Translations under genes and position numbers: made by a program | Assembly (NCBI GenBank): GCA_021818645.1 | Contig: JAKATS010000255.1 | Span: forward strand, 1 to 11,161 | Source of the DNA: Acidobacteriota bacterium | Lineage (GTDB): Bacteria > Acidobacteriota > Terriglobia > Terriglobales > SCQP01 | Direction of reading: 5' to 3' | Length of the DNA stretch: 11,161 bases | The notes under the pieces: model-generated | Databases searched by the model: none | The model's input: the letters and a program-made list of their open reading frames with translations, nothing else | What the model was told of the DNA's origin: nothing | In this document: one piece after another, positions 1 through 6,401 of the stretch | Layout of the letters: each line of letters starts with the position of its first letter | How positions within the stretch are numbered: position 1 is the first letter of the stretch

Positions 1-414
1 CAGGACCATGGACGACACCCCGGAAACCATTTGCAGTACGCGGTCAAATTCCGGGCCTTCCCGCACCTGGCGCCAGGCCGCGCCCATGCAAAACCGCGTG
101 GCGCCCTCCGCTTTGGCCTGCCGCGCCTGCGCCAGCACCGGCTCGAGTTCCATCAGGTGCTCGTTTTTGACTCCGGTCTTGTAATGCGCGCTTTGCGGAC
201 AGTAGCCGCAGTCTTCCGGACAGCCGCCGGTTTTGATGGACAGCAACTGGCAGAGCTGCACCTCCGGCTCGGGGTGGTACTGTGTGTGCGCGGCGTGCGC
301 AGCTTCGATCAAGGCCAGCAGGGGGCGCCGGTACAGGGCGGCGACTTCGTCCCGGGAAATGCGGGGCGCGGCCGGAGTGGCGGCCGGCGCGGCTAGCGTG
401 ACATTTTGCGGCAT
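1..414 (-). CDS. bioB: Biotin synthase, N-terminal part (runs off left edge)
   Basis: This is the first 138 residues of biotin synthase, the radical-SAM enzyme that inserts sulfur into dethiobiotin in the last step of biotin synthesis in the cytoplasm. The [4Fe-4S] cluster motif CPEDCGYC is visible with Cys65, Cys69 and Cys72, preceded by SIKTGG and followed by PQSAHYKTGV. RFCMGAAWR follows, and its Cys109 corresponds to the first [2Fe-2S] ligand of the E. coli enzyme (Cys97); all four cysteines are offset by the same 12 residues from E. coli. The first ~20 residues are Ala/Pro-rich and not conserved. The ATG at 412-414 is the only sensible start, although no strong Shine-Dalgarno precedes it. 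The C-terminal part lies beyond base 1. It is divergent from the ric gene, with which it shares a 231-bp spacer. No other biotin genes are visible. Confidence 0.95.
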   Translation of the reverse strand, partial: MPQNVTLAAPAATPAAPRISRDEVAALYRRPLLALIEAAHAAHTQYHPEPEVQLCQLLSIKTGGCPEDCGYCPQSAHYKTGVKNEHLMELEPVLAQARQAKAEGATRFCMGAAWRQVREGPEFDRVLQMVSGVSSMVL

Positions 415-437
415 GCTGCCATTTTGACATTAGGCGG

Positions 438-457
438 GGGATGGAGAATAGAGAATA
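438..457 (+). repeat. Degenerate heptamer repeat, copy A (upstream of bioB)
   Basis: GGGATGGAGAATAGAGAATA matches the 20 bases at 1395-1414 at 18 of 20 positions, in the same orientation. The core is two tandem copies of the heptamer GRGAATA. It lies 24 bp from the bioB start codon inside its leader or promoter region. A second shared block, TCCGTGGT followed by a G-rich tail, sits downstream of both copies (526-533 and 1462-1469). Function is unknown. It looks like a dispersed intergenic low-complexity repeat rather than a mobile element, because no terminal inverted repeats or transposase are seen. Confidence 0.5.
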
Positions 458-561
458 GGGGGATGAGGAGTGGGGGGTGCAAGTGATGAACCTCAAACTG
501 GTTGGGCAGCAGAAAATGTCCATGATCCGTGGTTGGCATGGGATGGGATATTTTCCAGGGC

Positions 562-575
562 ATGACGGATGTCAT
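562..575. promoter_or_regulatory. Crp/Fnr-type palindrome upstream of ric
   Basis: ATGACGGATGTCAT is a perfect inverted repeat of two 5-bp arms (ATGAC, GTCAT) with a 4-bp spacer. This is the geometry bound by the Crp/Fnr superfamily (for example TTGAT-N4-ATCAA for FNR, and TTGAC-N4-GTCAA-like sites for nitric-oxide-responsive members such as HcpR and DNR). It differs from the latter by one symmetric base pair. Its centre is 77 bp upstream of the ric start codon, and about 61 bp upstream of the transcription start if the weak promoter at 595-623 is real, which is a standard activator position. The palindrome is observed; regulator identity and role are inferred. Confidence 0.4.
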
Positions 576-594
576 ACCGGATGGGCCGCAACTC

Positions 595-623
595 TTTCAA
601 TATCAGCATGGGGGATATATAAA
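595..623 (+). promoter_or_regulatory. Weak candidate promoter of ric with overlapping palindrome
   Basis: TTTCAA at 595-600 and TATAAA at 618-623 are separated by 17 bp. The -10 box is good but the -35 box is poor, which would fit an activator-dependent promoter. The -10 box lies inside a second palindrome, GGATAT-ATAA-ATATCC at 613-628, so a protein bound there would block RNA polymerase. The predicted start near 630 would give a short leader containing the Shine-Dalgarno GGAGGA at 634-639. Confidence 0.3.
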
Positions 624-645
624 TATCCGCCGCGGAGGAAACCTC

Positions 646-1395
646 ATGATCTGCGAGCTCGATGGCGATCAAAGCGTTGGTGAATTGGCGGCGCGCCGGC
701 CGGGTGCGCTGGCGGTCCTGCGCCAGTCCGGCATAGACGGCTGCTGCGGCGGCGCGGAAAAACTGGCCGACGCCTGCCTGCACGCTGGCATCAGCCTGGA
801 GGAGTTGAGCCGACGGCTGAATGCGGCGCCCGTACCGCCCAAGGTACGGGACTGGACCGAGGCAGCGGCCGGCGAACTGATTGCCCATATCGTCGGCGTG
901 CACCATGCCTACGTGCGGGCGCATGCGCCAATCCTGCTGCGCCTGGCCGCCGCGGTGCATCGGGTGCACGGCGCGCACCATCCGGAACTGGCAGAAATGG
1001 AGGCGGCGGTCGGCCGCTTGTGCGATGAACTGGACGCGCACATGGACAAAGAAGAACGGATACTGTTTCCTTATATCGAACGGCTCGAATCGGCCGGCAC
1101 GGAACGGGAGGATTGGACGCCGCCGCCGTTCGGCACGGTCCGCCATCCCATCGCGATGATGCTGCGCGAACACGCCGCCGCCGGCAACGAAGTGGCGGAA
1201 CTGCGCCGCCTGAGCGCGGAATATCGCTTGCCTGAAGACGCCTGCGCTTCCTATCGGGGACTGTTCCAGGAGCTGCAGGAATTCGAACGCGATTTGACAG
1301 AGCACATACACCTGGAAAACAACATCCTGTTTCCCCGCGCGGAGAAGCTGGAAAGCGCGCTGTTAGCCGATTTAGCGCAGGAACAGCGACGGTAG
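646..1395 (+). CDS. ric: RIC-family di-iron iron-sulfur-centre repair protein (YtfE/ScdA/DnrN type)
   Basis: This 249-residue cytoplasmic protein belongs to the family that repairs iron-sulfur clusters damaged by nitric oxide or hydrogen peroxide. The N-terminal ScdA/DUF542 domain carries the diagnostic CCGG motif (Cys33-Cys34) after SVGELAARRPGALAVLRQSG. The rest is a hemerythrin-like four-helix bundle with metal-ligand candidates His81, His132/Glu136 (HMDKE), His167 and His220/Glu224 (HIHLE), matching the YtfE ligand pattern of two HxxxE motifs plus single histidines. The start at 646 is chosen because GGAGGA lies 6 bases upstream and the protein then begins just before the conserved domain. 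A longer in-frame start at 529 would add 39 residues without family character. Length is slightly above the ~220-240 usual for the family. It is monocistronic in appearance, with a Crp/Fnr-like site upstream that fits nitrosative-stress control. Confidence 0.92.
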   Translation: MICELDGDQSVGELAARRPGALAVLRQSGIDGCCGGAEKLADACLHAGISLEELSRRLNAAPVPPKVRDWTEAAAGELIAHIVGVHHAYVRAHAPILLRLAAAVHRVHGAHHPELAEMEAAVGRLCDELDAHMDKEERILFPYIERLESAGTEREDWTPPPFGTVRHPIAMMLREHAAAGNEVAELRRLSAEYRLPEDACASYRGLFQELQEFERDLTEHIHLENNILFPRAEKLESALLADLAQEQRR

Positions 1396-1414
1396 GGATG
1401 GGGAATAGGGAATA
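1395..1414 (+). repeat. Degenerate heptamer repeat, copy B (downstream of ric)
   Basis: GGGATGGGGAATAGGGAATA is the partner of the copy at 438-457 (18 of 20 identical). It begins on the last base of the ric stop codon, so ric is bracketed by direct repeats about 957 bp apart. The rest of this 174-bp spacer holds GATAT-AAAGA-ATATC (1442-1456), which resembles the palindrome in front of ric, and the TCCGTGGT block (1462-1469). No clear terminator or strong promoter for the next gene is visible. Confidence 0.5.
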
Positions 1415-1569
1415 AAGAAAAGAATGGACCCAGGCTGAGGGGATATAAAGAATATCTATAGTCCGTGGTCTGTGGGTGGGAATAGCCAGCATGCGAAAAC
1501 ACACAGGATTATAGATTTCAATAGTGCTAAACTGGTGTTTTTTTACGGGACAAAACACGCAGGAGCTAT

Positions 1570-3504
1570 ATGAAAATCTTCCGCTGTTCCGCCCTTCCGG
1601 CCCTGATCTTCGCCATGGCCGGGCTCGCCGCAGCGCAGTACCGCGGCACCTATATTCCGAAATACGCCTACCCCATACATGCGGCGCCCTCGCTGGCCAC
1701 GCTTGCGCATCCGGCAGTGCTGCATCTCGATGCCAGCCAGGTCTGGCGCGGGCTGATCTATGTGCATGAGACGATTCCGGTGCAGCCGGGTCCGTTCACC
1801 CTGGTCTATCCCAAATGGGTGCCGGGAGAACACGGCCCCACCGGACCGATTGACGAATTAGCCATGCTGCGCATCACCGCCGGCGGCCGGCCCATCATGT
1901 GGCATCGCGGCCTGGCGGATATGTATGCCTTTCATATACGGGTTCCGGCCGGCGTCCATGCCATCACCGCGCGCTTCACCCTGATCATGAATGACGCAAG
2001 CGGCGCCATGGCCACCCGCACTGTCGCGATTCTCAACTGGAACCGGGCCGTGCTGTACCAGGCCGGCGTGGACTCGCATACCTGGTTTGTCCAGCCTTCG
2101 ATCACGCTGCCCCGCGGCTGGCGCTTCGGCACCGCGCTCACCCGGCGCGGGCCGCCCCGCAACGCCACCACGCAATTCCGCCGCCTGACGCTGGCCATGC
2201 TGGTGGATTCGCCCCTGGACATGGGTCGGTATGTCAAAAAATGGACGCTCTGGCGCCAGGGCTCGGCCTGCGTCAAGCTCGACATGTTTGCCGGCAATCC
2301 CAAAGATCTGGTCATTTCCCCCAAGGTGAAGGCCGCCTATTTTCATATTCCGGCGGAAGCCTTTGCGCTCTATGGCTCGCGGCATTTTGCCTGCTACCAC
2401 GCCCTGCTCACGCTCAGCAATCAGATCGGCTTTCAGGGCATTGAGCATCATCAGTCGAGCGATGACCGCGCCCCGGCCGACTTCATGACCAACCCGGCCA
2501 TGGCTCTGATTGGCGGCGACCTGATCACGCACGAGTTTTCCCACTCATGGAACGGCAAATACCGCCGTCCGGCCGACCTGGCCACGCCCAATTTTCAGGT
2601 CCCCATGCGCACCGACCTGCTCTGGGTCTATGAGGGCATGAACCAGTATCTCGGCGACCTGCTCTCCTTCCGGTCGGGAATTCGCAAGCCCGCCGATTAT
2701 CCCCAGTATCTGGCCACGCTGTATGCGCAACTGGCCACCGAACCGGGCCGCAAGACCACCCCGGTGGTGGCGCTGACGACGGCGGCGCCGTATTTATATC
2801 AGGCCCGCAACGACTATGCCTCGATCAGCCGTACGGCGGGCGATTTCTATACCGAAGGCGAACTGGTCTGGCTGGATGTGGACAGCATCATCCGCCGGCT
2901 TTCGCATGGCAAAAAGTCGCTCGACACCTTCCTGCATCTCTATTCCGCCCCCGCCGTCACCAACCCCATCACCAAAACCTATACCCGCGCCGATATCGAA
3001 CGTCTTTTGAACCAAGTGCAGCCCTATCCCTGGCATGCCTTTTTTCAGAAGCACATTTACGATATCGCGCCCCTGCCGCCCACCCGCGAACTGGCGCGCA
3101 CGGGCTGGAAACTGGTGTACAACTCCAAACCCAACCCATTTCTGCAGGCCCGCACCGCGATGATGCACGGCGGCGGCATCTACTGGTATGACCTGGGCTT
3201 CAATGTATTGGGCAACGGCAAGGTGATTGCGCTGCTGAAAAATTCTCCCGCCTGGAAAGCCGGCATGGCGCAGGGCGATCGCATTGCCAGCGTCAACGGC
3301 CGCGCGTTCAGCACCAGCGAACTGAACTATGCGATCCGGCAGGCGCAGCAAAACAAGGCGCCGATCCAACTCCAGATCGTAGGCAGCGGCTGGTACCATT
3401 CGCTTTCGATTGCCTACCATGGCGGCGTACGCCTTCCGCATCTGGCGCGCATTCCCGGCACGCCAAACCTGCTGGCCCGCATCATGGCTCCGCACGCCAA
3501 ATAA
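1570..3504 (+). CDS. Exported M61 family metallo-aminopeptidase with PDZ domain
   Basis: This 644-residue protein is a peptidase of family M61 (glycyl aminopeptidase group), a zinc enzyme that removes N-terminal residues, typically glycine or alanine, from peptides. Residues 1-22 form a Sec signal peptide ending AGLAAAQ, so the enzyme acts in the periplasm or outside. The beta-rich M61 N-terminal domain covers roughly residues 45-210. The catalytic domain contains HEFSHSWNGK (zinc ligands His321 and His325, catalytic Glu322), with the third ligand Glu355 in LLWVYEGMNQYLGD, in the spacing expected for gluzincins. A C-terminal PDZ domain (about 540-615) includes NVLGNGKVIALLKNSPAWKA and GDRIASVNG, probably for substrate binding or regulation. 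The start is supported by AGGAG at 1561-1565, four bases before ATG. The family is common in Acidobacteriota. The MBL-fold gene follows on the same strand after 64 bp. The natural substrate is unknown. Confidence 0.93.
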   Translation: MKIFRCSALPALIFAMAGLAAAQYRGTYIPKYAYPIHAAPSLATLAHPAVLHLDASQVWRGLIYVHETIPVQPGPFTLVYPKWVPGEHGPTGPIDELAMLRITAGGRPIMWHRGLADMYAFHIRVPAGVHAITARFTLIMNDASGAMATRTVAILNWNRAVLYQAGVDSHTWFVQPSITLPRGWRFGTALTRRGPPRNATTQFRRLTLAMLVDSPLDMGRYVKKWTLWRQGSACVKLDMFAGNPKDLVISPKVKAAYFHIPAEAFALYGSRHFACYHALLTLSNQIGFQGIEHHQSSDDRAPADFMTNPAMALIGGDLITHEFSHSWNGKYRRPADLATPNFQVPMRTDLLWVYEGMNQYLGDLLSFRSGIRKPADYPQYLATLYAQLATEPGRKTTPVVALTTAAPYLYQARNDYASISRTAGDFYTEGELVWLDVDSIIRRLSHGKKSLDTFLHLYSAPAVTNPITKTYTRADIERLLNQVQPYPWHAFFQKHIYDIAPLPPTRELARTGWKLVYNSKPNPFLQARTAMMHGGGIYWYDLGFNVLGNGKVIALLKNSPAWKAGMAQGDRIASVNGRAFSTSELNYAIRQAQQNKAPIQLQIVGSGWYHSLSIAYHGGVRLPHLARIPGTPNLLARIMAPHAK

Positions 3505-3568
3505 CAGCGCCGGTGGTTCTCACCCTGCTTCTCTGGCGGCTGCGGCCCCGTTCCGTCATGATGAAACC

Positions 3569-4540
3569 ATGGAGATGCGGAGCGTACCGGGCCAACTTCC
3601 GGGAATAAAACCGCATTCCGACGGCCGGCGTTATTTCAATCCGGAAGCCCCGCAGGCGCGGGGTTTTTCAGATTTATTGCGCTGGCAGCTCGAACGCCGG
3701 CCCGAGCCTTCGCCGGCCTGGGTGGATGATGTCACGCCGTCGGTGCCGCCGGCGCGCGCCGAAGCCGGCCGGCTCCATGCCACCTTCATCAACCATGCCA
3801 CGGTGCTGCTGCAGGGCCCGGGCTGGAATCTATTGACCGATCCCATCTGGTCGGAACGGGCCAGTCCAGTGCCGAGGCTGGGCCCGCGCCGGCACCGCAT
3901 GCCCGGCGTGCGGCAAAATGATCTGCCCCCGATAGACATCGTCCTCATCAGCCATAACCATTACGATCATCTCGACTGGCCAACCGTGCGCTGGCTGACG
4001 GAACGCGACCGGCCGCACTGGGTGGTTCCGGCGGGCGTGGGCCGCTGGATGCGAAAGCGAAACCTCGCACCCGTATCGGAATTGGAATGGGGCGAAGGCC
4101 TGGCTGGCAGCGAACTGCGGATATTTTCAGTTCCGGCCGCGCACTTTTCCGCGCGCGGACTGCGGGACCGCAATCGCACTCTCTGGTGCGGATATGTAAT
4201 CCAGACCGCGGCGGGAATCATTTATTTTGCCGGCGACACCGGCTTCGGTCCTCACTTCGCCTGGATACGCGAGCAGTTCGGCGCGCCCAGACTGGCGCTG
4301 CTGCCCATTGGCGCCTATGCGCCGCGCTGGTTCATGAGCCCGGTTCACATAGCGCCGGAAGATGCTCTGCAGGCGCATGAGATTCTCGGCGCGGAAACCA
4401 GCCTCGCCATCCATCACGGCACTTTCCGGCTTACCGATGAAGCCCTCGACACGCCCCGGCAGCGCCTGGGTGAATTAGCATCCAACCGATCCTTTTATGC
4501 GCCCGCCCATGGCCAATGCCTGGAAATTGAGCTTATTTGA
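3569..4540 (+). CDS. MBL-fold metal-dependent hydrolase, NAPE-PLD/RomA-like (COG2220)
   Basis: This 323-residue cytoplasmic protein has a complete metallo-beta-lactamase-fold active site. HNHYDH gives His129, His131, Asp133 and His134. Further ligands are His192 (AAHFS), Asp223 (FAGDTGFG) and His282/His283 (IHHGTF). The stretch HATVLLQ and LLTDPIWSERASPVPRLGPRRH (residues 76-109) is typical of the N-acyl-phosphatidylethanolamine phospholipase D / RomA group, which often cleaves phosphodiester or lipid-linked substrates. The exact substrate cannot be read from sequence. Start 3569 lacks a clear Shine-Dalgarno, and an ATG two codons later is an alternative. A longer in-frame start at 3410 lies inside the M61 gene and is rejected. 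It is probably co-transcribed with the M61 gene. Its TGA overlaps the end of the convergent secreted-protein gene by 8 bp, leaving no room for a terminator. Confidence 0.88.
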   Translation: MEMRSVPGQLPGIKPHSDGRRYFNPEAPQARGFSDLLRWQLERRPEPSPAWVDDVTPSVPPARAEAGRLHATFINHATVLLQGPGWNLLTDPIWSERASPVPRLGPRRHRMPGVRQNDLPPIDIVLISHNHYDHLDWPTVRWLTERDRPHWVVPAGVGRWMRKRNLAPVSELEWGEGLAGSELRIFSVPAAHFSARGLRDRNRTLWCGYVIQTAAGIIYFAGDTGFGPHFAWIREQFGAPRLALLPIGAYAPRWFMSPVHIAPEDALQAHEILGAETSLAIHHGTFRLTDEALDTPRQRLGELASNRSFYAPAHGQCLEIELI

Positions 4541-5078
4541 GGACCTGTAGGGTAACCGCGACGCGAATCACATGCCCATTCACAGGATCGGTCGCCAATG
4601 AGGTGGTGATGGTCTGGCCATTGCGCATCAGTAGATTCATTTGGGAGCTGAGGTTCACAATCGCCGGAGGTTCGCCCGCCCGCGGATAAATATTTTTTGT
4701 TATCCTATGATTACTCAAATAAGATCGTGTAATTATCAATGAGAATAAATATAAATCCGGTCCAATTGAACGTGCCGTAAGGCAATCAATATTGGTTCCA
4801 ATCTGCCGATATTGATATATATTCTTGTTAGTCATAACTTGCACATTGACACCCATGCGAAGAGACGATTCCAACGATATTGGTCCAGCTATAACAGGAA
4901 TCGTGTACGGCAACCGGCTCAATTCCTTATGCCCTTGAAATTCCATAATGACTATATGCAACTTCAAGAAAGACTCAGCCATACCTGGCTTGGTAATATG
5001 ACGTTTTTGCGCGACTCCGGATGGACCCAGGCACAGAAAGCCAAGGATCAGAACGGATAAGAATTTTGCCGATCGCAT
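4533..5078 (-). CDS. Small secreted protein of unknown function, third gene of the ECF cassette
   Basis: This 181-residue protein has a Sec signal peptide (MRSAKFLSVLILGFLCLGPSGVAQ), so it is periplasmic or secreted. No catalytic motif is visible. The mature part looks beta-rich: LKLHIVIMEFQ, then LPYTIPV, SSLRMGVNVQVM, YRQIGTNIDC and a final HVIRVAVTLQVLK. From memory, short secreted proteins with this SLR-G-V / VGxNIDC layout occur next to sigma factors in Acidobacteriota; this is recollection, not a search result. AGGAG lies 6 bases before the ATG, and the anti-sigma stop is 3 bases upstream, so translation is probably coupled. Its central part is AT-rich (39 G+C in the 120 bases 4681-4800) in an otherwise G+C-rich window, which may indicate transfer or relaxed selection. 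It may be a target or sensor component of the sigma/anti-sigma pair. The 3' end overlaps the convergent MBL-fold gene. Confidence 0.8.
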   Translation of the reverse strand: MRSAKFLSVLILGFLCLGPSGVAQKRHITKPGMAESFLKLHIVIMEFQGHKELSRLPYTIPVIAGPISLESSLRMGVNVQVMTNKNIYQYRQIGTNIDCLTARSIGPDLYLFSLIITRSYLSNHRITKNIYPRAGEPPAIVNLSSQMNLLMRNGQTITTSLATDPVNGHVIRVAVTLQVLK

Positions 5079-5081
5079 AGT

Positions 5082-5804
5082 TCACTCCTGTCGGGGATTA
5101 GGGGTTTTATTTTTTAAGGCCTGGCCGAAATTCAATCGCGCCATTTTGATAGGCGGAATTTCCAAACGCGCCGGCACCAGATATCCGCCGGGACCGGGCT
5201 GAAAACCGGGCGGAATTTTTAAAAAAGCAGCTCTGAACGCCGCGCTCCGCCGCAGATCCCGACATAAAGAAGCCAGCATGGCCGCTTCATTCTTTTGAAT
5301 GATCACTCTGGGAATGCGAGCCCCGGGACGGCGGCGCCGATGCAGGATGGTTTTACGTCGAACCGCGGCCAGCCGGGGCCGCATCAGCCGCCTGGAGATG
5401 GATACGGGTTTGCCGGCCGGCAAGGATTCCGCAATCATTCGGGCACGGACTGTAGCATGGCGGCTGGAACGCAGCGGCAACCAGATAGCCATGATAAGCC
5501 CGAGACTCGCCACGGCCCCAATCCCAAGCATGCGCCATGACAGCGCGCCCCTATTCGTCTGGCCCGCAGAGGCTTCAGCCCATTGCCCGCGCACGCGGGC
5601 CAGCATTTGCGGCGAAGGCTCCAGCGAAAGCGCCCCGGCGAGCCGGCGTTCCCAGGCAGCCAAACCCGCACATTTCGCCTCCCAGACCGCGCGGCAGGAC
5701 CGGCATTGATCGAGATGACGGCGCAAACCGGCATCCCGATCCCCGGCGGCCGGCCCGCCGGCCACTGCCCGATCCATGCGCGATTGAAAACGACGGCAGT
5801 TCAT
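5082..5804 (-). CDS. Membrane zinc-finger (ZAS/zf-HC2-like) anti-sigma factor
   Basis: This 240-residue protein is the probable anti-sigma factor of the adjacent ECF sigma factor. The cytoplasmic N-terminal domain carries a zinc anti-sigma motif H-x3-C-x2-C (HLDQCRSC; His30, Cys34, Cys37), with Cys3 as a possible fourth ligand. A single transmembrane helix spans about 92-110 (MLGIGAVASLGLIMAIWLP). The C-terminal ~130 residues would be periplasmic and are strongly basic, with many arginines (HRRRRPGARIPR), and end in a Pro-rich region. They have no domain I recognise. The start at 5804 is set by its ATGA overlap with the sigma-factor stop and by the family's typical MNC opening; a longer in-frame start at 6014 is rejected because it lies in the sigma gene. 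In this family, signal-dependent release or conformational change frees the sigma factor. The nature of the signal is unknown. Confidence 0.85.
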   Translation of the reverse strand: MNCRRFQSRMDRAVAGGPAAGDRDAGLRRHLDQCRSCRAVWEAKCAGLAAWERRLAGALSLEPSPQMLARVRGQWAEASAGQTNRGALSWRMLGIGAVASLGLIMAIWLPLRSSRHATVRARMIAESLPAGKPVSISRRLMRPRLAAVRRKTILHRRRRPGARIPRVIIQKNEAAMLASLCRDLRRSAAFRAAFLKIPPGFQPGPGGYLVPARLEIPPIKMARLNFGQALKNKTPNPRQE

Positions 5805-6334
5805 GAAAACCTCGCGGCCAATTTTTTGCGGGCGGCGAAGAGCCGGGATTTCACCGTGCCTTCCGGCAAGTGGAGCAGGCGCGCCATTTCGCAGGTGTCG
5901 TAGCCGGCAATCGCCGCCAACACCATCACCTGCCGCAGCCTGGGCGGCAGGGAGTCGAGCGCCGAGGCGAACAGCGCATCCGTTGCATCGGCGGCGACAA
6001 AATCCCGGGTACAACCCGCGGCCGCCGTTTCACGCTTCCGGCGCCGGCCCGCGGCCCGCCGATGATCGAGCGCCAAACGCCAGGCGGTGCGCACAATCCA
6101 GGCCGGCAGACGCCCGGCATCACGGATACGACCTCGATGTCGGAAAGCGCGCAGCAAGGCTTCCTGGGCAACATCTTCGGCGTCTTCGCGCTGGCGCAGC
6201 ACGCTCCAGGCGACCCGAAAGGCCAAACGCGAGCATTCGGGCAGCTGCCGTTCCCAGTCCCGCGGCACAGAGTCGCAAGAAACCAGGATGGCACGATCCA
6301 TTTCGCCTGCCAGCACGTTCATTCCGCAATCCAT
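5801..6334 (-). CDS. ECF-type RNA polymerase sigma factor
   Basis: This 177-residue protein is an extracytoplasmic-function sigma-70 factor with only regions 2 and 4. Region 2 is at about 35-95 (LAFRVAWSVLRQREDAEDVA then QEALLRAF and AWIVRTAWRLALDHRR), and the DAEDVAQEA stretch is the classic region 2.2 signature. Region 4 is at about 122-175 (LDSLPPRLRQVMVLAAIAGY, MARLLHLPEGTVKSRLFAAR), the -35-binding helix-turn-helix. The first ATG (6334) has no good Shine-Dalgarno. In-frame ATGs at 6322 and 6301 are plausible alternatives, the last preceded by AGGCG, and none would cut region 2. The stop overlaps the anti-sigma start as ATGA, indicating coupled, roughly equimolar synthesis. The 67-bp gap to the upstream TIM-barrel gene means it could be read through from that gene or have its own promoter. 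Confidence 0.93.
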   Translation of the reverse strand: MDCGMNVLAGEMDRAILVSCDSVPRDWERQLPECSRLAFRVAWSVLRQREDAEDVAQEALLRAFRHRGRIRDAGRLPAWIVRTAWRLALDHRRAAGRRRKRETAAAGCTRDFVAADATDALFASALDSLPPRLRQVMVLAAIAGYDTCEMARLLHLPEGTVKSRLFAARKKLAARFS

Positions 6335-6345
6335 CTAGCCAGACG

Positions 6346-6368
6346 CCGAACCCAGGCCTTCCGTTCGG
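6346..6368 (-). other. Hairpin in the sigma-factor leader
   Basis: CCGAAC at 6346-6351 and GTTCGG at 6363-6368 form a 6-bp stem with an 11-nt loop, 11 nt upstream of the first possible sigma-factor start. No T-run follows on either strand, so it is not a classical terminator. It could be a leader structure or a protein-binding inverted repeat. The rest of the 67-bp spacer is A/T-rich around 6374-6391. I see no convincing promoter in it. Confidence 0.25.
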
Positions 6369-6401
6369 TTTATGGAAATATATTTTTTACCGATCGAGCG
6401 G

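Noticed and set aside
529..645. N-terminal extension of the RIC protein from the upstream in-frame ATG
   Set aside because: It would place the Crp/Fnr-like palindrome and candidate promoter inside coding sequence. A strong Shine-Dalgarno precedes the ATG at 646, and the extension has no family character.
3410..3568. N-terminal extension of the MBL-fold protein into the M61 gene
   Set aside because: It overlaps the conserved C-terminal frame of M61, and its residues do not resemble the hydrolase family. The ATG at 3569 fits better.
5805..6014. N-terminal extension of the anti-sigma protein
   Set aside because: It lies wholly inside the sigma-factor gene. The ATGA junction and MNC start define a normal zinc anti-sigma N-terminus.
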